From positions 10,037,001-10,101,000 of the forward strand of contig NC_081822.1 in NCBI RefSeq assembly GCF_030704535.1: a stretch of DNA of 64,000 nucleotides. Direction: 5' to 3'. Of this stretch, positions 46,341-62,319 are shown piece by piece. The position numbers were made by a program, and so were the translations under genes. Source of the DNA: Vitis vinifera (taxonomy: Eukaryota > Streptophyta > Magnoliopsida > Vitales > Vitaceae). Each line of letters opens with the position of its first letter. Position 1 is the stretch's first letter. Below the pieces are notes generated by a model. That model did not search any database. It saw nothing but the letters and a program-made list of their open reading frames with translations, and was not told the origin of the DNA.

Positions 46341-49300
46341 TTATGAGAGAGAACGAGAAAGAGAGAGAGAGATGTTCAGAAAGCTAGCTTTGCTCTAATT
46401 TGGTGTCATAGCCTTGTTCTGGCGTTTGCTTTCGATCTAATAATAATAAAGCTTTCCACACGCTTTGCTTTTTTTTCTTTTTTTTTTTAAATGTTTCACA
46501 AAAAGGCAGGCCTGCCTCTGAGCTACCAAGTCAAAAGTTTTCTCAAAGACAACTCGTTCGTTTTCACATTCACAACTGTGATCTCTACATTTCACTGTGG
46601 AAACCCTAGTCTTTTTTTCACCTCCCAAGTCAGATTTTTTTAAAGAAAGTTGCTGAAATTGTAATCCAACCTCATTCACACAAGGTTCTTAATTAGCTTT
46701 ATGCTTTAGTCATGATCCATGTGACATTCAACGGTAATATATATCTATGTGGTATGTCCTAATGTTTAAGATAATGATACTTGGCCAAACTCTAAGGATA
46801 CATGATTGCATGTATGTCGTTATGGGATCAAATGTTATCCCTTTTCGTGGTTGTATACCTGCTTTAATTTCTATTTGAATGTAGATTGAATCAGATTCTA
46901 TTTGAGGGAATTTTCAAACTTTTGGTTGGACATATTTCATGGAAACTTAATATTTAGATGATTTGAGAAAATACTAATGCAGTTGAAGTTTAGCGCAGAT
47001 GAAAGATGGCCTTTGTATAGTTTAGAATGTCCCTCTCTCAGCTCTCTCTCTCTCCCTCCTTCAATGCTTGAATATGCTTTACGTAAGGTTGGGTACAAGT
47101 TTCTGGACCAATTTTCTTCACGAAACTCCTCCAGAACCTATTACGCATCTCTGCTGACGAAGGAAAAGGCAAACTTGCATCAAAAGTCCCTTTATGATTT
47201 TCACATCACACTTTCCTAAATGCTTTGTCTTATGAATAAAGCACTCCTGTAGTTGGTCTTGGTCCTACAGCCCAAGAATGCATACTTTGATTTATATTCA
47301 AATCACACGGTTGTTGGCCCTTCATCCTCAAAATCTCTCATATGCTCAGATATCGGAGTCACTGAAAACCATGCTTCAGCTAATGGAGCTTCCAGATCAA
47401 TATTTTTTAGGAATCAGTCAAGGGTCATGCGCAGTGCTGATGTTAAGCCTTGCCTGTGGCTCCAGACCCGGAACAATTTTGAATTATATATGCTTGGAGT
47501 GAAATGAATTAATCATATGTTACTTATATTTGTTCCCATCATTAAGCCACTGTGGTTCTAGGAATTAGCTTCTCTAATCTGTTAATTAACTCATCACGAG
47601 GTTGGGTCAAACTTCCTACCTCCTATGGCAATTAATTAATTTTTCTAATCCATTGATTAAATCATTCACAAGATTGGGTCAACCCCGGCCAACCACCTGC
47701 AGGATGGTAAGTTATATATACATAGGATATGACTCCTACCAAAATGTCCACCATCTAAACTATCGTTTAGATTTAAACTAATGCAACATGGCACTTACAT
47801 TTATGATCTTAGCTTGACTTTGCTATTAATGTTTTGCCCTTCAAGTGGATTTGATCAATAGAGAATCCGGCCACCATTTGAAAAGATCAGACGTATCTTG
47901 GGCGATTTCTACTATTTATTTTCCACTTCAAGTAGAGAAAAAGGGTATAAAGTTACAACTTTTCTACAAAATCCTTTAATTTGACAACATTTCCGAACGC
48001 ACATGACGAGGCCCCTTAGGCCAGGGTACGTCATAAATTTGGGATTTCATTAAACCATAGACGGAGATGATGAAGCCCTCAACTCCTCCATATCGTCATC
48101 CCATCACTGTGCCATGCTGGCAGCAGTGACGAGATGCAGAGCACATGGCTCATACATAGTAGTACAAGCAAGAGTGCTAAAAAGGCCACACCCCACCACA
48201 TGGAGAAAATTTATGTTCATGGAGTGACGAATGTCAATAAAACCTAGTGTTTTCACACTATAACAAGCCAATGTGGCACTGCATTTCCCATGTCATATAT
48301 AATATGCGTAAGAAAAAGCAAGTATCGAGATAAAGATTTTTTTCCTTTTGACCTTTTTACGTTGATAGTTACCAGTCTTCATCGTCACCGACATCTGCTC
48401 CACAAGCCAAACGTGCAAGCCACAGGAGCCTAAATTAAAGTCAGCTTAAATGAGCTCAAGCACATGGGCCGACCCTTTTTCTTCTTCATACATTTATATC
48501 GGCACACGGTACATGGTACATATACGTCGGTGCTCTCCATCCGCTTATTCATATACAGGGGTCGCCTGAATTAAAAACAAAACAATGAAATTATTATCAT
48601 TTTTTTCAGAGGTGACTCTTTCGCGTGGCTCCAGAGATGCATTCACCTAACAAAAGAAAATGTCATAGAGCAATGGGGGCCCTAGAAGAAGCTCTTCAGC
48701 CTTCAGGTACTCCAAGGGAAGCTTCTGGTGTCTTTTTCTCTTGTTTCAGAGGCCACCTTAACGTCAAAACATCGTATTTATCCAGCATAGACCTCAATTA
48801 TTATAGTTGTACTTAATTCTCTTCCTACATTCAGCACAGTAAATTTGTTTCTATAAAATTCATGTTTAGTGTTGAGATGGTGCTGTTTTTTTATCATTTT
48901 TCTTAGAAAATAATTATCAAAAGTTTTCTTTGTTGTATGACAGGGTACATGGAAAGCCAATCATTTGTCAGTCCGACTACTTGCAGATGATGTCGACAAA
49001 GATTGCTTCAAATTATTAGCTTGAATCGACGCTCATATATAAAAAATCAATTAAATTAGAGTTCAGATCTTATATCCAAAACAAAATACAAGTCCAGTGT
49101 AAAAACTAGTTAACATCTTTAGGTAAAACAAGATGTGCATCCAGCTCACCCCACTCAAATTATTTTTGAACCCTTGGACATATCCAAGTGTCCAAATATT
49201 TTGAAAATCATATTACATGATAGCGATGTGAAAAACTAGGATTGAAACATATCCATATATGTTTCACTTTCACCATTCTGATTCAAATGTCTTCATCACA

Positions 49301-52300
49301 CACAGTACAAGCATTTTGATTCCAATCCCCTCAATAATTTGCAAGTGGGAAGAATCCTATATGAGTAGTAGCTTGTCTCTCAGGCCTCCCCAACAACTCT
49401 GGTTTGATAAAGTAGAGAGTATGGGAAACAAAGGAAGTTTTCACTGGGTCACAGTGCCCATGAGAAAACTGAATCTCTTTCTAAAAGTTTTTGAACGTAC
49501 ATCACTTTTAAGTGAAAGATCATGCTCTGATGGGAATGAGGTTTATTAAAGAAATTGACATTCGCCAACCTAATCAAAGATTGAAGCACAATGGAGGGAA
49601 AAAAAACACCTAACCGATGGGCTGTGCCGGTGGCCCCATTCCAAGCGGTGGATTTGTACTTTGAATTAAGATCAGGACTTTCTGGTTGCAAGATAATAGG
49701 AGAGGGTTAGAGTTGAGTCTGTTCCATCAGTAGACAGACTAGTGATTGTCAACAAGATGTTTCCCCCCAGTCCATTTGGATAGGCCTTGGACTCTAATTT
49801 TAGGCCATAATAAATATGCATCACGTATTCACTAAATAATGCATAGTATATTGTTGACCTAGACCAGACATTTTGGTCCCCCTTCGTGAATAAACTCTGG
49901 ACCATGGCCATTGTTCCAAAAGATATTTAAAAAACTATCACCTTGGCACACTACCAACATGCTACTAACCCTATCATTCCAGCCAATGAGGGCACATGGT
50001 CCGAACAATCAATGCCAAGCCAAAATCAAAACTGGATCGCCCTTAGAACACAGCATAAATCCAAGACAACCTACCACACAACACCCCACCCTCATAAGAT
50101 AACCCCCACAGACTATCCGCAACCAAAATTTATGTTCTACATTTTCCATCAACATGCATGACATAGGCAATTGATGAGGCCAGAACCTAATTCCTTTCAG
50201 GCACAGAATTATACAGCCCTTTAGCACTGGTCCTCCAATTCCAGTCTAGGCACAGCCTTATCTCAAGTAGTGCAACAGCTTCCCAGGTACCACTCTTCAC
50301 CACTTTTGAATGCAATATACTGCACAGGAAATATAAAGCTCCCAATTTGAGTGTATTTCATACTGTCACTGCCCAACCAGTTTCAAACAATGTACCATTT
50401 TGAGAGGGATTGGCTAAAGGTTGGTTTGAGATGAAAAGAACAATCAGTTAGTTCCCTATTACTTGAAGGGGCTCAACTCACCACACATTATGAACATCCA
50501 GAGCCAACCCCCCCAACCCCAATTACCAATGACAGAAGTCACTAGACATGTCATGTGTGCGTACTTTTAAAAAGTTGTTAAGTACTATCATGTATTCCAA
50601 AGAGAAAATACACCAACAATCACAGGCATCTTCAATAAGAAAATAACCTCCTTAGACAATTTCCACCAAAACAGTAAAGACAAACTTACCCACCATGGTC
50701 CCAACAGCAACAAGGAGCACAAAATAATTTGTTATGCACATGCATCACTAAAACATGGCCTTCTTGTATCCTGAGAAATGGAACATTTTCAAACTTATTT
50801 TTGATAGTGCCATCATTCTAAATGTGTGAATTTCAATAAGACTTTCAACTATTACTTCACTTGAAGGAACAAATCTAGGACTCATATTTACATTCTGCAT
50901 GACAATGACAATATAGTTTGTTAATATACATATAAAATTAACTTAAAACAACCGGACAAACCTATTCAAAAGATCTTGGTAGCTTGTGATCATGATCACT
51001 CCCAGAAAAGCAGCCCATGTGCTAGAAAGGTGAGTCTCTGATGCTAGATGGGACCACAAAGAGCTTTGGACTTGTGGAACAAATCACTCTGGAGACATTT
51101 AAAAACCCAGCTCAAAATGCAAATTTGGACCACGTAGTGCAAGGAGTAATAAATAGAAACCACCAAGCCTTTTAAGTATCTCAAAGCCCAACCAATAAAA
51201 TTGCTTCTTTACAATCAGGACCTACAATCACTATCTGAATTTCTGAAGTAGCATGAAAAATAAGAATGGGATCAGGCAACAATAGTGATCCCACAGAATC
51301 TTTGTGCTAACAAAACAGCATGAAATCAAACCTCAAACAAATGCACCAGGTAGCAAACCATTGATTGGGGCCTGCACAAAATTTCTTCTGAAAACACTTA
51401 CTCTATATCCCTTGCACTCCACCTCTAAAAGGCCATTAATCACTAAAAAGTCCAATTGTAGCATTTTAAGCACTTGCTAAGTAAATTCATATTGACATGA
51501 AGAGAATAACATTCATATGAAATTAAGGGAATAACTTTGCATAAGGCTCACATGTGAACTATAGATCCACAAGAGTTAACTGGGTAATGTCCCTATGCCC
51601 AAATTAAATGGAAGAGGATCCTTTACATAGACCACATAATATATAATCAAGTAAGCACAAAACCTAGATCCTATGCCCACTCCACAATCTGTCATCCATG
51701 GTGGCCCTGAAAACCCTCACCATATCCCATGATCATACAGTTCAACCTCACCACAAGGAAACTTTGATTGAACGTATGGAAAGATGACAAACTTCATCCA
51801 AGTGGAATCCAAAATCCTCATCAGAGGTGCATAATCCTTTGAGCCAGTGGAAGTGAACAACCATCCCTAGTTCAGTGGATGACCCCTTTTCCTCTGTGAT
51901 CCTCTAATGCATGCCCCTAGCCAGGCCCAACAGGAATAGAGTCAATGACATAGGTAAACATAGGCTAGACTAGAAACACATCTACAGTTAGCATGGGGCT
52001 TCTCCTTGCATGGAATGTACCAGAAGCATACAGGGGGATATTGCCACACCCATTCCAATCCCTCAGTCACACACATCCACTTCTCTTCCCATTACCAAAC
52101 ACCACTTGAAGTTGATTCCTAAGCAGCTCCAGTAAATGAATGTCATTTCCTCCTTGGCAGAGACTGTGCAACCTAAAATTGATAGACAGCAATACAAAAC
52201 TCCTCAAAGCTGGTACCACCACTAAACATATCAAGAAGGAAAAAAAATTCTCATACAAATCTTCACTGATCCTTCCATTTTAACTCATTCTTCAACACGC

Positions 52301-53934
52301 CAAATGCAGCAAGAAAGGTATGATAAAGGGTTGGGGGCAACGTAGATGAATCAGCCAAAATCGAGTAAATATGTATTTTCAAAAGGAATTATTTCTTGTC
52401 AAGTACATGCCTAACACCTATGGGCCAAACAAGATCTCCAAGGAGTAAATAACTCCATTTCTAGCCAAACCCTATATGTTAGACTTTAAATTATATAAAG
52501 GTTTAGCACTCAGAACTACAAAGAGAACACAAAGTGTACCATAGAAAAACTCCTGCAAGCTTATAGACCAAAATTCCAGTTACATAATAGAGATTATTTC
52601 CTTGCCTTCAAAACGCAAAAGCTACAAGAGAACTATAGAGCTCAGATTAGTAATACAATATTCATTTTGGAACGGACGCATAATGTACCAGCTCCTCTAT
52701 CAACAGATTCAAAACTACCAATTCCTTCTTCAAATTAAAAAAGAAAAAAAAAACAATCTAATCATGCAAGCTAGAACATAGAGTACTAGTAAGAACCTCT
52801 TGCAACTAAGACTGGACCCATTACAATGTCAAAACATGCATACCACCAAGCTCAGCAAAAAAGTCAAAAGTTCTAATAATAGTCTGCATGTGCCATTGTG
52901 CTCAAATCAATGTTGTCTTACCTTGCAATGTTTCTGAGAAATCATCACAATTGTTAGACCAGAAGTATCAGGAAGTTACAGAATATGAAGCTCAGAATCC
53001 ATCATGATCTCGAAAAGTTACTGGCAAGAAACATCTTCACTTGTGCATACCGAATCTTCACCAGTCCGGTTGACAAAGTAAAGTAGCCAACAGAAACCAG
53101 TGTGGAGAGAAGAAACTAATGCCTAGAGGATAATCATGCCCGATTAATCAAAACAAGAGACTGACACAGTACAAAGAAACAGAAAGGAAGGGCTTTTATT
53201 ACACATTTTGCCTTTTCAGCATATAATGCACCAGTTGTTAGCAACTGATTACAAATATTTGAAATCAAACCCTAATCTTTTGCTCCAGCTGCTATTTAGC
53301 TGGTTAACAACTTAAAGCCAAATTTAAAGACTATAATTACTCTCATGTACTTTGCTGGGGTCCTTATGAAACTGTGAAATATAACAAGGGAACCAGCACT
53401 GAGGGACTTTCTGACCAAAGAAAAAGGGCACAAATTGATAAGTCTCCAAGTGATTTAATCTGAAGCCCTCCACCCATTAAAAGTTCTACAATTGTATTCC
53501 TGCCAAACAATGAAGCAGGACCTAACTACATTTCCATACAGAACTCTCATGTCATCCTAATAAGATCTCTCTCTCTCTCTCTCTCTCTCTTCAAATTAGG
53601 GAGCACCTATGAGATACCAAAACAGATATTGACATATGTACTGAACCTAGATTTACCACAATGAATGAGAATGTCATTTAACGACTCTTTTTCACTTTCA
53701 AGCAAAAATAATTCACTAAATACACCCATTTTCATGGAAGCCCATGAACACTAAACACGCTTGATAGAAAAGACCATTCCACCTTCCGACTCCAAAATAA
53801 GGATATAAAGATTTAACTGAGAACATCACATCCTTAGTGCCCCTTTGCAGAGCCCCACCTCCTCTTAGAGCATCCTTAAGAGACAGTCAAACTGACTAAC
53901 TCCCAATAATGGAAATGTCTTATAAAACAAAGGT
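46341..53934. other. Long gene-poor stretch
   Basis: No coding gene recognised. The first few hundred bases include a GA-rich tract (46355-46371) likely in the GATL promoter. ORFs such as 46977-47219, 47253-47507, 48625-48816 and 49259-49549 have no known domain. From about 50 kb the plus strand is A/C-rich with few homopolymers, as if the minus strand were intronic or a non-coding transcript, but no exon chain can be built. A CT microsatellite lies at 53570-53590. Confidence 0.5.
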
Positions 53935-54825
53935 TTGAAATAAATAAATAAATCATAATAATAAACTTCCAAATTTTCATGCTTTGGAATTACACATCAT
54001 ATGTCAATACTTCCACAAACAGGTCCAAAAGGGAAATAATAAAAATAATAACAATAAACCACTGTTGCGCTACATTACATGCTGCCGTAATGATCCATTC
54101 CTTCTGTTAGGGAGAGAGAGAGAGAGAGAGAGATCATGCCATACATCTATGAGAACATGCAAGTTGGATTCCAAGAACTGATGAAAAGAACAATAACCGC
54201 TAGAAGAGTATGGATAAAGCACACTACATGGACAATTTCCTTGCTACAAAAAACAAAGGTAATGTAAGAAGCATTTAAGATTTATTATTTTGATTTAAGT
54301 TACCAACTAAATGAAGTGATCCCAATTCAATCCAACCAGTAAGCGACAAACCAAATCATGGCCTTACCTCCAGCCAAGCAAAAAACAAATCCAAGGTTTT
54401 CGTCACAGTTAAAAATAAATAAACAAAAATGGAACATATCAAAAATAAAAATATTCCAAGTCTGTAAGTTCTGAAATTACACAAGTCATAATATGTCAAC
54501 ACTTTCACAAATAGGACATCCAATCAGAGAATAGAAAAAAAACAAATAAATAAACTGCTACTCTGCTACATCACACACTGCAGCAGTGAGCCATTCCATC
54601 CATTTGATAGCGATCATGCAACACATCTATGAGAACATGCAAGTCAGACTCCAAATACAATTGATAGACACAATAACAGCAGAAGATAACAGCAGAGTAT
54701 ACCATATGGACAATCTGTTTCATACCAAAGAAAAAAGTAAGAATCATATGCAGAAACCAATTTACAAGCAATCAGATTAGCAAACCTAAACATCCATTGC
54801 AGTTAAAAGCAAAAACCAAAAAGCA
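53935..54825. repeat. Tandem duplication, about 490-bp period
   Basis: Copy 1 (about 53935-54424) and copy 2 (about 54425-54825) share ATCTATGAGAACATGCAAG, AATTACACA.CATA, ATATGTCAA.ACTT and CAGTTAAAA in the same order. Copy 2 lacks about 90 bases, and copy 1 has gained a GA microsatellite (54112-54132). No frame is shared, so this is non-coding. Confidence 0.65.
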
Positions 54826-54949
54826 GAAGGTTTAATGAATGTAAATAGAGATGCAGAAAAGGTGGGTTTATTTAACTACAGCGACAAGGGAAGGGATCAT
54901 GTCATGTTGGACTCTAATCACATTAAAGTAAGCAACCCTATGCTTGATT

Positions 54950-55460
54950 CTTGAAACTTTTGAGGGAAAATGTGAACCTATGTTTAATTTTTAAAAATTT
55001 GAGGGAAAATGTGATAGAAAGAAAATAGAAAGGAATATAAGAAAAGAAAAATAAAGGAAAATGAAAAATAAATTCGAAGTTAATAAATTAAAATAAAGTT
55101 AAAGTTAATAAATTATTTTTATATGTTCTTTAAAATTCATTTCACTTATTTTTCCTTTTTTATATCAAGATTAAATAATTTGAAAATGCAAAAGTTTCTA
55201 GCTCATTTCAAGAATATTTGATTTTCATTTGTATTGTTCCCAGCAAAGCAAATATGAGAGAATAATTTTCCTTAACATTTGTTTTCCTTTCCTTTGTACT
55301 TTTCAAAAACCAAACATATTATAAATAATTTAAAATTTCTAAGCTTCTATTTAATTTTAATTATATTCGATTTTCTTTCATTATTTCATGGTAAATAAAA
55401 AATGATAAATCATTTTCCTTAATATTTTCTTTCTTTTCCTTAGTATTTCCCTAAAACCGA
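54950..55460. repeat. AT-rich MITE-like stretch
   Basis: It contains GAGGGAAAATG, AATAAATTATTTTTATAT and TTTCAAAAACCAAACATA, related to the interior and ends of the 22020-22342 MITE but without clean terminal repeats. Two diverged copies may lie side by side (to 55350 and to 55460). Confidence 0.35.
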
Positions 55461-55483
55461 ATATAATATGGAAATCTACTGAA

Positions 55484-55520
<37 letters not shown>

Positions 55521-56029
55521 ATAAAAGAGATAAAATTGTATTGAAAAGAGCCACCAAAAAGCGATTCAAAGTATACAAAGTAGCAACACCTCCCCCCTTC
55601 CTAGCTAGAACAAACAACTGTCAAACATGGAGGAGCAAGAAACACCCCACCCTCAACGAGAACCCACCCGATTAATGAAACCAACTAAAGTCGAAGGACT
55701 ATATTTTATGAACAAATTTGTCTCCGACCAAAGAAAGTAAACAAAAGAACTCTTAAGTCTTTGGATGGACAACACATCATCTTCAAACACAATTTTGTTC
55801 CTTACCTTTCAAACCATCCAAAAAATACATAAGGGGCCTACTCTCCAAACTTCCTTTCTCTTTTTCCCACAAAGGACCTGTCCTACCCCAAAAGCGTCGC
55901 CTTACCTATGGTTGACAACACCCACTACACCCCAAAGAGAGAGAAAAACAAACCCCATAAAGTCTTTGTCTTGGCACAATGGAGGAGGATGTGATCTATC
56001 GATTTTTCATGTATTTGGCAAAGGTAGCA

Positions 56030-56462
56030 TATAATGGCCCATTCCCAACCGTATAGATATTGTCTGTTTTAGACCCAAAGGGGCCCTCATGGTTTTAAAA
56101 CGCGTCTACTTGATTAAGAAGAGTCTCTACATATATAGCGTCATGAACTTTCTCCCCTATCCAATGTGGGACATCACAACCCCCCCCCCCCCCCCCATGC
56201 AGACACAACGTCCTCGTTGTGTCCCATGGGATTGTGGGGTCAAACAGACAAACACCCATTACGGGGCTAAACAAACCCCCACATCGGGGTTGGGGATCTG
56301 CTCTAATACCATTTATAACGACCTGTTACCAACCGTGTAGATATCGTCCGCTTTGGACCCAAAGGGGCCCTCACGGCTTTAAAACGCGTCTACAGGGTTA
56401 AGAAAAGTCCATACTTATATAGCGCCAAGAACTTTCTCTCCTATCCAATGTGGGACATCACA
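56030..56462 (-). mobile_element. TRIM copy, reverse orientation
   Basis: LTRs are at 56314-56462 and 56030-56178 (149 bp each, minus-strand 5' to 3'). A primer site reading TGGTATTAGAGCAGATCC on the minus strand follows the first LTR, and a G-run purine tract (C-run on plus, 56180-56195) precedes the second. The internal part is about 135 bases and non-coding. The LTR holds a TATATAAG box. Confidence 0.8.
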
Positions 56463-56464
56463 GT

Positions 56465-56882
56465 TGTGACATCCCACATCAGAGGGGAAAGTTCCTGGTG
56501 CTATATAAGTATGGACTTTTCTTAACTCTATAGACGTGTTTTAAAGCCGTGAGGGCCCCCTTTGGGTCCAAAGCGGACAATATTTACACGGTTGGGAGTG
56601 GGTCGTTACAAATGGTATCAGAGTCGATCCCTGACCTCGGCGTGGGGTTTGTTTGGCCTCGTAAGAGTGTATGTCTGTTTGGCCCCACAATCCCACGGGA
56701 CACAACGACAACGTTGTGTCTGCATAGGGGGGTGTTTGTGACATCCCACATCAGGGGGGAAAGTTCCTGACGCTATATAAGTATGGATTTCTCTTAACCC
56801 TGTAGACGCGTTTTAAAGCTATGAGGGCCCCCTTTGGATCCAAAGCAGACAATATCTACACGGTTGAGAGCGGGTCGTTACA
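56465..56882 (+). mobile_element. TRIM copy, forward orientation
   Basis: LTRs are at 56465-56610 and 56737-56882 (146 bp each, TGTGACATCCCACATC to GGTCGTTACA). TGGTATCAGAGTCGATCC at 56613 is the initiator-tRNA-Met primer site, and ATAGGGGGGTG precedes the 3' LTR. The internal part is 126 bases without an ORF. Total 418 bp, within the TRIM size range. Confidence 0.82.
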
Positions 56883-57095
56883 TAGCATCTATTCGATAAA
56901 GGTCATCCTCTCTTTTGAAGTTGGTCCAAGGTAAGGGCTTTTCCCCACATTGCTTCCCACAAAAAAAAAAAAAAAAACTCACTTTGGGTTGTACACAGGC
57001 TTTCCAAATAACATTCAATGGAAAAGAAATTAGAGGACCTAAACCTAAGGCTTTGTAGAGAGACTTAACAGAATATGATACGATCTACTGAATCT

Positions 57096-61719
<4,624 letters not shown>

Positions 61720-61990
61720 ATGAACTTATATCCCCAAAGTTTAAGTTTTTAGGAAAACCAGTAGCTTAACATGTTATCAGAGGTATGGTTAATTAGAGGT
61801 TTCAAGTTCAAGTCTCTCCTACTATTTATTCTCATATCTGTTTATGTGTAATCTGTTGTTAACCTAGTACACATTTGTGGGCCATATCCTAATAGTTAGG
61901 AATTGGTGTTAACCTAGTGTACATTATGGGCCCATATCTTAACATTTAAGAAATGTGGTAGCTTTACATGGAGTACATGAGCTTCCAAGG
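61720..61990. repeat. Dispersed-repeat-like segment with a 52-bp internal duplication
   Basis: It contains TAGCTTAACATGTTATCAGAGG, resembling a retroelement primer site, then two adjacent similar blocks (GTTAACCTAGTACACATTTG near 61858 and GTTAACCTAGTGTACATTATG near 61910). It is probably a retroelement fragment; no LTR pair was found. Confidence 0.35.
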
Positions 61991-62319
61991 CTAACTTTTT
62001 TCTCTAAAAACTCTATCCATGCATAGGACCTAGGCATAATAAGCATGTGTTTTGTTGAAAAAGGATGCTATTACTTAGTTGAAACCTTGTCCAACACAAC
62101 TACACAAAATGCATGGTGGGATAATCATTCATCAAAGAACATTTTCAAGTGGGCCAAATTTGAACTTTATATTAGTTTCATGACAAAAGGAATTTCCCAA
62201 AAGTCTACTACTTAAGAATATGTGCAAATTTGGTAAGATAGATATTTTTCGCAATAAACTGAGAAGTGTAGGAAACAATTTTGAGAACTTCCTATTTCTT
62301 CTATTCATCCATCATTTCT

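Larger units (their letters stand above)
56030..56882. mobile_element. Inverted (head-to-head) double TRIM retrotransposon inserted as one unit
   Basis: A reverse TRIM (56030-56462) and a forward TRIM (56465-56882) meet at their LTR 5' ends across 2 bases. The whole block is flanked by TAGCA at 56025-56029 and 56883-56887. Removing the block and one TAGCA restores the LINE zinc-finger reading frame, which confirms both borders. The two halves can pair over about 420 bases. Confidence 0.85.
55487..57082 (-). mobile_element. 5'-truncated L1-type LINE with nested TRIM dimer
   Basis: On the minus strand the ORF2 C-terminus is visible. A SVKSLYKALGLGPLISFPLN-like stretch (57070-56900) leads into a zinc-finger region RCYLCQIHEKSIDHILLHC. 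This finger is split by an insertion: RC is encoded at the right border and YLC continues at the left. LWGLFFSLFG and FVGKREK follow, with stops. A 31-T run (55486-55516) is the poly(A) tail. ATCTACTGAATCT at 55474-55486 and 57083-57095 is a perfect 13-bp target duplication. The remaining LINE is about 740 bases. Confidence 0.88.

Noticed and set aside
61785..61830. TTCAAGTTCAAGTCTCTCC, similar to a tRNA B box
   Set aside because: No A box, acceptor stem or anticodon arm can be folded around it; the neighbouring ATCAGAGG suggests a retroelement fragment.
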